A stretch of DNA of 64,000 nucleotides from NCBI RefSeq assembly GCF_030435805.1, contig NC_081303.1:70965910-71029909 (forward strand), given 5' to 3'. The position numbers and the translations under genes are program-made. Shown in pieces: positions 10,386 through 22,847 of the stretch. Positions within the stretch are counted from its first letter, which is position 1, and the number at the start of each line of letters is the position of its first letter. Below the pieces are notes generated by a model, which had not been told where the DNA came from, searched no databases, and was given only the letters and a program-made list of their open reading frames with translations. The DNA comes from Mustela lutreola (Eukaryota; Chordata; Mammalia; Carnivora; Mustelidae).

Positions 10386-10779
10386 AGCAGCACCTCCTTA
10401 AGGCAGTAATCTCACCCTAAAATCACACATTCTGTGTTCAACAGAACAAACACTAACAGGAACTTGAAAGGAACAAAAACTGCCCTTAAGAGAAACCACC
10501 TGTTCCTTGACACATTCAAGCCCATTCATGCAAATTTCCAGCTGTCAATGTGTGGATGGAACACCAGACCCTCCTTTCCCGGAGGTTTTATCGGAAGCTC
10601 CTTGCACGCATGGCACACCTCCAGGGATCCCGCGGAAACAGCAGACACTTCCACGTTTTTTTCCCTGAATCACAAGAGCCCATACTACTACTTTTATTAC
10701 TAGATCCATATCTGGAACTAAATTACGGTAGGCTTGCTTTGGGTTTTTTTAATCTTATTTCTTCTCCTTTCCATTTTGC

Positions 10780-11095
10780 TGAGATATAGCAGACCTGTGG
10801 CCCTATGTGAGTTTAATGTGCCCGGCGTAACTGCTTGACCCACAGTGTATTGTGAAATGATGATTGCAGGGAGTCTAGTCAACCCCCGTCATCAACTCAC
10901 ACAGACACAAGAATAAAGAAAAAAGGGAAAAAAAGAAAAATGACTTTTTCTTTGGGATGGAAACTTTTAGGATCTACTTCCTTAGCAGTTTTCAAATACA
11001 TCATACAGCCGTGTTGTCCGTAGTCATCATGCTGGGATTAGATGCCCCTACTTATCTTACAACTGGACATTTTACCTTTTGGCCAGACTTTATTG
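10780..11095 (+). mobile_element. L1 3'-region fragment
   Basis: A second copy of the same L1 3'-region wording as at 10.05 kb (TTGTGAAATGATGATTGCAG, GGATCTACTTCCTTAGCAG, GTAGTCATCATGCTGGGATT), more decayed. Confidence 0.6.
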
Positions 11096-11259
11096 TCCAG
11101 AGCAGTCTCAGATTCCCAGTGTGAAAATTAATAAAGAGATACCTCACTGAAGTGGACTCTGGGGGCTAGAAGGAGGGTGTGGTGGGGGGAGCCCTACCGC
11201 TCAATGTCAAATACGGGAAAAATTGTCACTCACAGACCCTAACAGAAGAATCTCATTGG

Positions 11260-11447
11260 AGGGGCTCCTGGGTGGCTCCGTCAGTTAAGCGTCTCAGGTC
11301 ATGATCTCAGGATTCTGGGAACAAACCCCACAGTGGGCTCTCTGCTCAGCAGGGAGCAGCTTCTCCCTTTCCCTCTCCCTCTGCCCCTGCTCGTGCTCTC
11401 TCTCTCTCTCTCTCTCTCTAATTGATAAATAAAACCTTTAAAAAAAA
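11260..11447 (+). repeat. CAN-SINE
   Basis: GGGGCTCCTGGGTGGCTCCG head, a shortened first box, a (CT)n tract and an AATTGATAAATAAAACC tail. The flanks around it look like an LTR-type sequence (a CTATAAAAATAATGC stretch near 11,620), but I could not define that element. Confidence 0.88.
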
Positions 11448-14195
11448 ATTGGAAAGAATTATCAATGACAGGCCTCAATGGGAAAAATGACTTGCATCTC
11501 CAAGAAATCGACCACCCCGGCAACTCAGCCAATGAGAAGCCATCATTATCCTAAACTCTTGTTTCTCTCCAATGGACTTTTGTTCAAAACAATCCCTCCC
11601 AACTCCTCCCTCTTCTCTATAAAAATAATGCTTTTCCCCTAGGTTTGTTGGACTCGCCTGTGGTTTTCACCACAGCTCGCTAGTCCTGGATTGCAATTCT
11701 CTGCTCTTCTAAGACTCATCTTTTGCCAGTAACATAACTGGTGAGGTACAGAGTTCCCAAAGGCATCCTGCCTCCCACACAGGTAGAGGCGCCCCCCCCA
11801 TATCCACTCACCCCACCACAGCAGCACATTTATAACAACTGCTGAACTTATAGTGACACATTATTACCCAAAGTCCCCCAGCTTCCATTAGATATTACTC
11901 CTGGTGTTGGGATTTTCTGTGGATCTGGACACGTTTATACGGACACATATCCATGACTAGAGTCTCATACAGAGTAATTTCACTTAAAAATTCCTTCACT
12001 TGCAACCACAGTGTCCTGGGTGAGGGAGCAGAATGGACTGTGCCCATAAAGCAAGCAGGAAAGACAGGACCCAGAAGATCTCCTAGTCCTCTAACCCTGT
12101 TCTGCCTAAGCGGTCCCCATTACGGGACACCGGAGGGTACAGATGGCTCTTTTTCAGTGATGACATCCAGCGGCTTACCCACCAGGCTCAACACTCTCCC
12201 CAAATCTTGGCTTCAGTGTGTCCCATCTGCAGGTAAAGTTGACTTCCTTGGGTTGCTGAAAACAGGTGACAAAATAATAAAATTTCTGTGGTTTTACTAG
12301 GCAAAGTCCCATGAACTAGAGGAGGGGCGAGGCTTTATTTATCTTTGTATGTCATTGCTGAGCATACAGTATGTCCCCCAAACTTGCTCGGACGGGAATG
12401 AGAGAAGCCAGTGCCTTCCCGGGTTTCCCAACATGGCCAGTACCTCTGCTTCCTTTTCCACACGTAATTCAGTTCCGCAATTCTTGTTATGGGTTCTTAG
12501 GATATCACGTCTGCCCTGAGCTGTGTAATGAGGGAAACAGACCCCATTCTCCGTCTACAGAGAAAATGGAGAGCTAGTACAGGGATAACTGGTCCCTAAG
12601 TTCTTTCTACAATGCGGGAGGTCCTCTACTCTCTCTCTAGCATCTTCCATGACCGCTTGTGCACTACGCTGTGATAGTTTTCCAGAGGCTCACTTCCTCC
12701 ACCCAGCCTTCCCAGCAACTGGAGGAGTATTTCCATCCGTGCTTAAAGTAACATATAAAAAGTCAGGAGCTCTGTGAGGCTGCTGGTTTTTAGTTCTTTA
12801 GAAGACATTTAAATGAACCCAAACAAAAAATGTATATAAGGTTTTGCAGACAACTGTATCTAAAGATTCTCATGTCTTCCCCCGCCCAGAGCCCCAGCCC
12901 TGGGTTTTCCCTTTGGCCTCATTTCAGGGGCAAAGGCTGGAAAACCACGTCTGGCCAGAAATGTCCAGAAGTCCGGTATTATCCCGACAGCGCCCAAGCT
13001 GACTCTGTCTTGAGTGATTTGGAAAGCACTTCTATGGAAAAAGTGTGTCCTCTAAGCAGTTACAAAAGCCCTTTGCGCCCTGACAATGGTCAGGGCTATC
13101 ACTTCCTCATTCAGCAAACCCCAAGAGAAGATAGGATCCCGCAGATCAAGTGCTGAGACCTGGCCTTAAATCTCTTCACTCCTGGGGCCAATGTTAGTGG
13201 AGGAGGAGGTCTGGGAGGTTAGACACGGCTGGGGGCATCACCGGCGCTGAATAAAGCCTCACTAGACCAAGGTGTTTGCTGTGCTTCGCCTCGAAGAGCG
13301 AGAATAATTTCAGAAGCGGGAAAGGGCAGAAATTTGGTCACAGTAAGTCAAAAGTTGGCTTCGAAGTGAACTGGAAACCGTAAGTGAAAGTACAAGTCTA
13401 ATTCCCCGAAGGACAGTCATGAGGCCGGGGGATGGCAGTTTGAGGCGAGTGTTTTTATTCATTTTCCCACGAGAAAGATGGAAGCACAACTTTAAAGGGA
13501 GAAGAAAAAGACGACCCCTGTCATGGGACCCACCATTTGGTTAGCTTTTTGAATTCATTACTCATTCAATAATTTTCTTTTTATTGAGCGTGAACCGTAC
13601 GTGAGGAATGTAGATCCCAGGAATACTTTGGTGAACAAAACAGAGAAAGCCCCTTCGCTCAAGGAGACCGTGTCACCCAAACTTGATTCTTCAGCAAACT
13701 CCGGAAATTTCTTGGAGGAAGGCTCCCTGAGTTGCTCGGAGTCCAGCCAGCGCCTGTGTGTGCTTTGCCAGTGAACGAGGCACGCAGCATTTGGACCGGT
13801 ACTTTGAGCCATCTAGCCTGGGGCCGCGTGTGCACTTGGCTCTTCCTGCAGGACAAGGCCCGAGTCTTCTGTCTTTGCATCCTCAGCCTGGCAAAGTGTG
13901 CACGGGGGAGAAGAAGACGGAATCTGGGAAATGGGTCAATTCCCAAGAGAGCTTACAATTGCTTGCTTGCTTTTCGTTAATCCCGGAAGGCTGCTCGTGG
14001 GCGAAGCCTGGCGCCCAAAGTCCCAGAGAAGCGGGGGCCTGGGCAGAGCTGAGAGAAGGACCCTGATCTCCTAATAGCGACTCTGGTGCTTGGCTACAAG
14101 CATCCTGCCAACTGAATGCTTCCATCTTAAATAAATGACGATTGCTGTAAGATTCTTTTTGTGCCATGCCTGAAAGATTAGAGAATGGCAGGAAC
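11448..14195. other. Unassigned non-coding stretch downstream of VANGL2
   Basis: No gene signature found. 11,530-11,760 has LTR-like wording (a TATAAAA box, then GCTCGCTAGTCCTGGATTGC) that I cannot assign. The rest looks unique. The longest open frames (11,953-12,300 plus; 12,830-13,156 plus) have no recognisable domain. Confidence 0.45.
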
Positions 14196-14213
14196 AAGAA
14201 GACGCTTAGAAGA

Positions 14214-14396
14214 GGGGCGTCTGGGGGGCTCAGTGGGCTAAGCGTCTGCCTTGGGCTCAGGTCATGATCCCAGGATCCTGGGATCGAGCCCCCCATCGGG
14301 CTTCCTACTCCGTGGGGAGTGCTTCTGACCCTCCTCCTCACTCTTGTGCTCTCTCTCTCAAATTAAAAAAAAAAAAAAAAATCATTAAAGAAAAAA
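14214..14396 (+). repeat. CAN-SINE
   Basis: Flanked by AGAAGACGCTTAGAAGAG (14,197-14,214) and AGAAGATATTTAGAAGAG (about 14,408-14,425), a target duplication with three mismatches. The body has the usual head, the CCTGGGATCGAGCCCC block and an A-rich tail. Confidence 0.92.
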
Positions 14397-14693
14397 GAGA
14401 GAGAGAGAGAAGATATTTAGAAGAGAGATACTTCAGGAATTTTTCCCAGTGAGATTTGACGAGATATCACTGTTGACTGAAATCACCAACTTCCTGAAAA
14501 TACTCCGGGTCCACCCGGAAGGTAATCTTTCCTTCCTCCCTATCCTGATTACCCACCCCCAGGGAGGAGCGGAATCTTCCCTTCTTGGAATCTGGGTTTG
14601 GAGCGGGTAGTTTCCAGTCTCAAGAGCCTGGGGGGTGCGGGGGGAGGGGTGCGAGGGGTGGGAGGGGACAGCAGAGCGATGGTGAGTTCACAC

Positions 14694-14706
14694 TGCCCCC
14701 TGCTGG
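14694..14706 (-). promoter_or_regulatory. CTCF-type motif
   Basis: Read on the minus strand the site is CCAGCAGGGGGCA, a full match to the CCASYAGRKGGCR core of CTCF. It lies about 90 bases past the VANGL2 poly(A) signal. Binding itself is inferred. Confidence 0.5.
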
Positions 14707-14784
14707 CCGCTCTCCCCCTACGCGGAGCACATACTTGCCCAACAACTTCTGCTCCAGTAGAAAAAGAAAAACAGCAGAATGCCC

Positions 14785-14808
14785 CCACAAAAGTCAAATG
14801 TCTTTATT
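14785..14808 (-). terminator. VANGL2: VANGL2 poly(A) signal and cleavage region
   Basis: AATAAA on the minus strand at 14,803-14,808. It is followed by CATTTGACTTTTGTGGGGG, which gives a plausible cleavage point 10-20 bases on and a GU/G-rich downstream element. It is the best-placed signal downstream of the VANGL2 stop. Confidence 0.8.
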
Positions 14809-17800
14809 TTATATAAAAAAAATTTGTACAGTTTTAGTTCCTATGTTTAAGAAAAAAAAACCTAAAATTGCCATTATGTTTCGATCCACTGCAAACTGTA
14901 AAAACAAGCTTTTTATATATTAAAAAAAAATTTACATTTTACAATTTTCTACATGCATGCACAAGGTCTCTGTAACCCAAAAAAAGAAAAACAAGAAAGA
15001 AAAAGAAGAAGAAGAAGAAAGAAACAAATGAAAAAGAAAAGAAAAGAAAGAAAAACCTAGATTCAACAGTGGCAAATTCTACATTTACAATCTCACTTGG
15101 AAGGGACCCAAAACAAGCCCCCTTCCTTTCGCGCACAGAACAACAGACCACAACAGTCACACACCAGGACCGAATCCATCAGCAGATGCTGCCCTGGGGG
15201 AAGGGCAGGGGAAAGAGAAGACAGACAGACAGACAGACAGATGGACGTACAGCGCGGAGGGGTGACGGAGCTCCTCGCGTCCCACAGAGGAGAGAAGCGT
15301 AGACTCTGGGAAGGGGTATTTAGGATGAGAAGGTTCTGAGGGGTCCCACTGTCTCTTCACAGGTACCGTGGCGGGGTTGGGATGTGGAGCGCGAGATGAA
15401 AGGCTCAGATGGGACAGAGATGGGCAGAAACAAAGAAGGATCAAAAAGAAAAAACGAGTCAACGGAGCGTGAAGGGTCGTGTGAGAGAAATGGGACCCAT
15501 GGGGACAGGCAGCGTGGCGAGGTAGGTGAAGGCCTGACGTGCAGCGTCCCCGGGGTGCTCCAAGGTGATGACAAGGAAGGCCTGGTTGGGGGGGCGGGGC
15601 AGCTGGGGAATGCTGGAGACCCGGCCACACGCCCGCCCGGGGTCCTGGGGGAGCGGTGAGGGGCCACAGGTAGGTGCGGCCCCCACAGGACAAGAGGAAG
15701 AAACCCCAGCATGGCAGGAGCGGCGGAGCAGGCGGGACAGTGCCCAGAGGGGCTGGGCCCGCAGCAGTTCACAGCATGAAGACAGCTCCCCGTGCGGAGA
15801 AGCAAAAGACACACACAGCCGAACACTTGACAACTCATCCTGACATTTTAAAAAATAATAATAATTATTATAATAATCGTCAAAGAAGACAAAGATACCA
15901 CAGTTCCGACGCAAAGGACCAAAACGCTACCATTCTCAGTCACAGCCCTTAGTGCTTAGAGTTGGGGGAAAGTTTGCTTTTTGTTTTCAGAAAAAGGAAT
16001 GAAAAAATCACAGTGATTAAAAACATGGCAGGTTCTGAAAAGAAACACTCCCCCACCGCTAACGTAGGGCCACAACGAGGATCCCAGACACCTTCGGTCC
16101 GCCCGCCCCAGCTGGGTCCGCCCGTCGCACCAGCCCCCGCTCCTGCCCACCATCCAGGCCCCATTCTCCAGGATAGTGAGGTATTTAGAAATGCGACCCA
16201 GGAGAGACTCCTCGGAAACCCAGTCCTTGCAGAGAAGAAAAGATACCTTCCCGCAACCCCCAGGACAGGACGCCTTTCCCTCGGGTGCTGCCGGAGTCAG
16301 GCCCAAACCCACTGCCGGGCGGACAGCGGTCAGCACGCACCGAAGAGCCCTTGTCTGGGAGGCAGTGGGTGCACAGATGTGCTTTCTCAGAGAGGATGGC
16401 CAACACGAGGGCTGCCCCTCCACGGGCAGGAAGCCTCCCCAGCCAGAGACCAGTGGGGATCTGAGCCCAGGGGGCACTCCGCGTGTCCAGAACCAGTGAG
16501 TCTGCCCAAGGATGGGGCCGGGAAGGGGCCCGGCGAGTTACTCAGAGGCCCAGCCCGGGGGCCACCCTCCAGCCCTGCCGCCAATGGTCCGCCACGGGGA
16601 TCCCGGCTGGAGGTTCCAGTTCCCTTGGCTAAAACTACACGTCTGAAGGAGAGGCTCAGATTTACACTGAAAATATGTCTTAGAAGACCGGTGAATTTTG
16701 CTCAAAAAGAGACCTAAACTCTAGAGAATTCAGATCGGGTGTAGAGACCACAGAAGCTCAACGGGGCGAGGGACAGATACCCACGAAGGCAGCGATCCTG
16801 GCCCCTCCCCCCAGCACTGAGAGAGACGAGCGGCCAGAGAACCAGGCAGGGAGACAGGAGGGGACCCTGGCCAGCCAAGGAAAAGAGACCCCTGAGGCAA
16901 AGAAGTGGGCTTAAGGCAGGGGATGAGGAGGAACTACCGGCTCCCCCCCAAACGAGATGAGGCAACAGGTCCCTGGCGCGGAGAGAAGACACACGGGGGG
17001 GGGGGGGGGGGGGGAGGAAAGAAAAGCGTTGGTCTAAGACCGCAGGGGTCATCGGGTCATGGGCGGCAAGCCCCTGAATCAGGGCTGGCGTCTGCTCGCC
17101 ATCCTGCCCCAGGAAGGGGAAGCCTGGCCCAGCGAGGCGGGAACAAGGGTACAGGCAGGTTCAGGGTGGGGACCCGCGATGTTCTCCAGATCGCTCCCAT
17201 CCTTCCCTCAGAGGCTGCCCAGCACGACCCAGTGAGGGAAGGCGCCGACCCCCACGGCCCAGGAAAGGTGGTCACAGAGGGTTTCCGCCTCGTCCGGCTA
17301 TGGCCCCAGAAGACCGTATGACTCAGAGACGGAAGGCAGACACTTTAGGGGTGAAGGGCAGATCCCCCCTTGCTCTAAATGTGTGTGGCTGTGTGGGGGA
17401 GGCTCCGACAATGACCATGGCAGGGAGACCCCCGGGCCGAGTCTGGGGGACGCACAGGTACCCTGTCCCGAGGACTCAGCGATGGTACCGGGCCGGCTGA
17501 GTGGGCAGGAGGCGCGGACGACCCCCCGTCTGGAGGAGTTTTGGCACGGTGGCTCTCGGGAGTCATGTCTAGGCCCCCGGGACACCTCATCGGGGCCACA
17601 GGCGGAAACTGCTACCAGAACCTGGTTTGGGGGGGCGCTGGGGGCTCAGGAGAGAGCGCCACCCGGGAGGGAGAGAGGGAGAGGCAGGGCTTCCTGCACG
17701 ATGACACCAAGTGAGGGCTGGGGACGGAGGGCGAGCTTCCCAGGCTCTGCTGACGACGCAGGGGCCTCTTGAGGCCCCCGTGGGGCAACCAGGGAGGAAG

Positions 17801-17922
17801 GGGGCAGACGGGTGGGGCTCAATTCAAGTAAAAGGGAACGGGGGCAGGGCCCGAAGGGTGGCAGAAGTGGGGGCCGAGCGCGCCCCCGCCCGTGGGACCT
17901 GCGCCCCGGCCCTGCGGCTCCA
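14790..17922 (-). other. VANGL2: VANGL2 3'UTR (part of exon 8)
   Basis: About 3.1 kb from the stop codon to the poly(A) signal. The distal 350 bases are AT-rich and look conserved. In mRNA sense they include a long pyrimidine (TTTC/TTC) tract (14,985-15,058 on plus), a GTCT tetranucleotide run (15,219-15,241) and a run of 20 C (16,995-17,014). No splice signals are needed to link stop and poly(A). Confidence 0.85.
16995..17014 (+). repeat. G20 homopolymer (C20 in VANGL2 mRNA)
   Basis: Twenty consecutive G on the plus strand within the VANGL2 3'UTR, so the mRNA carries a C tract. The exact length is uncertain, as such runs are poorly sequenced. Confidence 0.85.
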
Positions 17923-18183
17923 TCACACCGAGGTCTCAGACTGCAACCTCATGACGAACTTGTGCGACTTGGGGTCCACAAACTCCTCGGAGAGTTTGAA
18001 GAAGGGGACCTTCTTGGTGCTCACCACCAGGCTAAAGTCCTGGCGCTTCAGGAGGAAAACGATGCCGTCCTTGAGCGCATTGGTCACCGGCTCCTCGCTC
18101 ACCAGCGTCCACTGTTTGGCCAGCCAGCGCTCCTTGTGGTACTGGATGGTGGGTCCGGCCGCCAGGTACCGCTCCAGGAAGGC
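17923..18183 (-). CDS. VANGL2: VANGL2 exon 8, coding part
   Basis: Codes residues 436-521, from [10 protein letters not shown] to SETSV and the TGA at 17,923-17,925. The acceptor reads CCCGCAG before GCC. It holds Ser464 (in WTLVSEEP) and the PDZ-binding tail. Confidence 0.97.
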   Translation of the reverse strand, partial: AFLERYLAAGPTIQYHKERWLAKQWTLVSEEPVTNALKDGIVFLLKRQDFSLVVSTKKVPFFKLSEEFVDPKSHKFVMRLQSETSV

Positions 18184-21100
18184 CTGCGGGGGGCCAGGGG
18201 CTGCATGGGCGTTGGTCCCACCCCCCCACCGCCTCATGCCCCCCAGCCCGGGGCACGGCTTCCAGAGACAACCAAGACGTCCCCCAGCTCACGCTCTGCT
18301 TCCACCCCGTCTACAACAGAGCAGAAAGGGGCAGAGCTCCTCTGCTTCAGACCCTCGTATGAAACACGGGGAAGCGGAGCCTACAGAAGAGGGGGGTGCC
18401 CCAGGGTCAGGACCTGCGCCCTGCCACTTGCCTGCACCAGGGTAGACCACAAGCCCTCCCTGGTTCTTCCTTCCCCTGCCATCAGCTCTCACGGAGGCTG
18501 TCACCCTGCTCACCAAGGGCGGTTCAGGACGCAGTTCTAGGGGCTGACCATACAGCGGAGGGGGGGGTAATGGCTCAAAAAAAGCTCAAAGGGGCTGGTG
18601 AAGGGGCAGGGGGACTCGGTGCGGCGACCGCACAGAACTTGCAGAGATGGGAGTCAGGTCTCAGCGGCCCCGGAAGAGTCCAGAAGCCACCCCTGCTCCT
18701 CAGCACCTGGGAACTTGACTCGGAGCCAAGATGGGGAGGGCAGGGATGACAGACGAGACCACGGGGTGGGGGGGCAGGGCCGTGGGGCGGGTGCGGTGAG
18801 AGCACCGTGGGAAGGTGGGCGGAGCAGGGAGCAGCGGGGTGCTGGCAGCGGGGTGCTGGCGGCAGGGTGGGCCTACCTTGGGCGTCATGTCGTGAGTGAT
18901 GCAGAACTCCAGGTGCTGGAGGATGCTCTCCATGGTGTGGTAGGGCTGTTGCTTGGTGGTGCGAAGGTACTTCTGCATGGCCCGAGCCATGGAGGCAAAG
19001 ATGGCCTGCGCCGCCTCCCGGGGGTCCATCACCTCCCTGGGGTTCTTCTGCTCCTCCTCCTGCAGCCGCTTAATGTGCGTGAAGGCCTCCTCCACCGCCA
19101 CCACAAGCCTGGGGGACAGGAGGGGCCTGGACCACACGCCCACCTCCCATCTTTCCCTCGGCTCCAGCCCTCCAGCAGCCTGAGTGAGGTCAGGGCTCGA
19201 GGTGGAGACCCGGAAGCACACAAACCCACCTGAGCCAAGGGCTGGGCTATGCGGGGGCGGGGGGGGGGGGGGGGGCGTGCACACACACGGTGCGGTGGCA
19301 GGTGGGAGGCAAGGCAGGAAAGAGCTATAGAGCTCCGGGAGCGGAGCGCAGGGAGTCCAGTGTCAGAGCTGGAGACCGCTAGGGCCCGGGCTCAGGGAGA
19401 GCAGCAAGCCTCGCGGGCAGTCGCCGTGCTGTCCGAGACCCCCCCCCGCCGCGCCCCGCGGTCACATTTCGCTGGGCAACAAATGAACAGGCACAGAGCA
19501 GGGGCAACACTGACATCCGTCTGGGGGGTGGGTTTGCAAGGAGCTGACTACAAACCAGGAAGAGAGAAAGGCAAGAACACGAGGGCCGGAGGGCCGAGGT
19601 GAGCCCAGCATTCACAAGAGACCTGGACGGCTACAGACTAGTGGCTAGACCGGCGGCTAGAGACCTGGCCACCAGACAGAATGAAAACGTCCGTGTCCAT
19701 CGAGACAGGCAAAGAGGAAAGAGGACTGTGATCCAAATACGGCCGAGGAGGCGGGAGCCACCCGTGACCCACGGCGGGTGCGGCGAGGAGAAGCTTCACG
19801 CCGGACCCGCCGCAGCAGGGGTGCGTCTCAAGGACCGTGTTAAGGGGAAGCAGCAGAAAGAAGTCAGTCTGCGTTATAAGCATACGGGGTGCCCTGTGGC
19901 TCAGTTGGTGAAGCATCTGCCTTTGGCTCAGGTCATGAGCTCAGGGTCCAGGGATCGAGCCAGCATTGGGCTCCCTGCTCAGCGGGGAGGCTGCTTCTCC
20001 CTCTGCCTCCACCCCTCCACTCATCCGCTCTCCCTCTCTCTGTCAAATAATTAAATAAAATCTTAAAAAAAAAAAAAAATGGCACTGCTGGTCTTTAACC
20101 TATAGCAGGGGACACCAGCCTCATGTCAGGACAGAAGGGATAACTTCCTCCCTTACAGCCTGGAGACTGTTGAAGGAGGGGCAGAGGGCACAGTGGGTGG
20201 TCAGATCCTGGGGCGCTCTCCTGCCGCAGGCCCCATGGAAATCCCAACAAGCCGCGGTGGGACATGGCAGCAGCAGGTACTTAAGAAAGACTCTTCAGGT
20301 CTGACTGAAGCGACCGTAATAATGCGGACAGGACAAAGGGAGGAGTGAGGACAGTACTGCAGAATGTACCCGATCTGAGCGCCAGAACCTCATGTTTTGC
20401 GGGTAAAAGGTACCATCCGCTGAGCAGGCCTCCAAGAGCTACTGACTTTGGCCTGCCACAGACCCAGGACCTGACCTGCGGGACTGTGAGCTGAGAAGCG
20501 TGCGCGGGTTTACGGTGCACAGTGCGGGGGTCTGTCCCGGCAGCCGCGGGACCAGACGCTCAGTCCGCAGCCCTCGTGCCAGGCACAGATGCCCACCCGC
20601 ACCCGGCCGGTGCCCAGACCCACCTGGCCCGCCGCTTGCGCACCCTCCGCTCGTGCTCTGCCTCCTCGTAGTAGTACTCGTTGTGGCTGTTGTCCCTCCT
20701 CCGAGCAGCCGCCGCGATCACAGCCCGGGACTGGCCCGTGGAGTTGTTGGTGCTGTTTTCTGCGCAGGAGCAGGACAGACGGGCACAGTCACCTCCCAGA
20801 GCGCTCGCTCCCCATCCCAGGAAGTCTGGAGATGGCAACCTGACACGTCGCAGGAGGCCGTGCCCACCCCGATACTGCTGGCACCCCCAACTCTCCTGGC
20901 CACAGCTGGGAGAGGCCCACAGGACGGCCACCAGGAGGGCCCTGGAGGGCAGGAGTCCTGCATGTGCTCCCCCGGTGCAGGGGAACCTGGAGCTCAGAAA
21001 GCTGAGGGCTCAGGACCAGGGCCGGGGAGCAAGAACTCAGAATGGGGGGACGGGGGGTAACGCGCCACAGCACGGGGCGGGGGGGGGGGGACAGCAAGCA

Positions 21101-22813
21101 GCCAGCTGGAGTCCGGGGAAATGACAGAAGAAAAGGGACCGGGGAAAGCAAGGGAAAAGGCTGAGAGAAACGGGGAGCAGGTACCGCGCCCTGCCTGGGA
21201 CGGACGGGAGGGCAGGGGAGCAGGGCCGCTCACCCTCTCCGAGGGAGTACACCTTGAAGCCAGACACTTTCTTGGCCAGGACGGACTTGGGCAGGTTGAG
21301 GAGGGCGGGGTTGTAGACAGGGAAGTCATGGTAATACTTCTCCAGGATCCACACTGCCACTCGCTGGATGCTGTGGGGGAGACGGCGGGAGGGGGAGGGA
21401 GAAGGGACCGACAAGGGGGGCCAGGGAGGGAGACATCAGGGCAGGTCGGCGGGCAGGTCGGCGGGGCAGGAAGGACAAGCACAGGGACAAGCTGCTTCCA
21501 AGAAGCCTGGCTCAGGGCCCAAGGTTGACTTCCCAGGCTCGCAAGCCTTCCCTGGGGGGCAGGGCCTGCTAGACCTTCCCTGCTGCACTGAAGCCCAGGG
21601 AAGAAAGGACACGGGACCTGGATCCCCACAAAGGACACCAAGAGTCCCCCAAGATTCCCTCCAGGACCAGGAGGTGCTCCAGATAACTCCGCATGGGCCA
21701 GGGGGAGGGGCAGAGGAACTCCCCGTTATCTCTCCCTCTGGGAGACCGTCCTCTTGTCATTTCATCCCAGTAACTGCGCACTTGAGGGCTCACCAAGGCT
21801 GTGCCTCCAAGAAGGCCAGGGAAGTAATTCCCCAAATCCCCTGTTCGCGCCCCACACCTTTTTCCTCTTTGGTCCAGCCCTCTCTAAGGTCCCCAGTGGC
21901 TCACTGCTTGTTCTCTCCCGGTTCCCAACTCCCAGCCCCACCTGCCCCAGGACCCTGCGCTGCTGAAAACCTACCACGTGCAAAGTCCCTACTGCGGCCT
22001 GCGGCCCCCCAGCTCCTCACCGCCGCCCCCATGCCCGGCTCTCTCCCATGCGCCCTGCAGACCCCCAGCCTCCCCTCCAGGCCCGCGCCCACACCTGAGG
22101 TGGCCCACATTGTAGAAGCGGCTGGCGCCGTCAGTGGAGCGCACGACCTTGAGCGTGAACTGGGGCTGCAGCTGGCGCAGCTCCAGCAGGACCACGGCCA
22201 GATAGTGCACGAAGAGCAGGGCGTCCACCAGCGACACAGCGAACTGGACGACGCCCTGGTAGCTGCGCTCGCGGGCGTCCAGGATGCGCACGCCGTAGAA
22301 GAGCCAGTAGGACACCACGAGCAGGAAGACCAGCACCATGAGCAGCGCGCGCAGCACGAAGACGCGCGGCAGCGAGGCCTTGGGCCGCCGGAAGAACAGG
22401 GCCCAGCTGCCCAGCAGCAGGATGAGCAGCTTGAAGGCCACGGAGATGAAGAGGCCTTCACAGGCCGTCCCGCAGGGCTCCAGCTCCTCCCGCCACAGCA
22501 GCGGGGGCAGCAGCAGGAAAGCCAGCGGCGTGAGGAAGGACAGCAGTGCCAGCGTGGCCCCCGCCGCCACACCCAGGTGACGGGAGCAGTCCAGTGGGAC
22601 GCTGTCCTCCATGTCCTTGGCGATGCGCGTGAGGTCATCGTGGGAGATGCTGTGCTCTGAGGTGCCTGTTACCACTGTGGTCGTCTCCCCCCAGTTGTCA
22701 TCCTACAGCAGGAGGGGCGGAGGCATCGAAGGGGGATTGGGGAGGAGGAGCCGGAGGCAGAAAAGGAGGGAGAAGAGAATGGAGGGGGAGGAGGAGGGGA
22801 GAAGGAGAGGAGA

Positions 22814-22847
<34 letters not shown>

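Noticed and set aside
14985-15058. Purine tract as a separate repeat insertion
   Set aside because: It lies within the VANGL2 3'UTR with no element body or target duplication, so I treat it as part of the UTR.
21368-22660. 430-codon open frame on the plus strand across VANGL2 exon 4
   Set aside because: It is the antisense shadow of a GC-rich coding exon and runs on through introns. No domain, low-complexity Gln/Glu-rich text, and no reason to be spliced or started.
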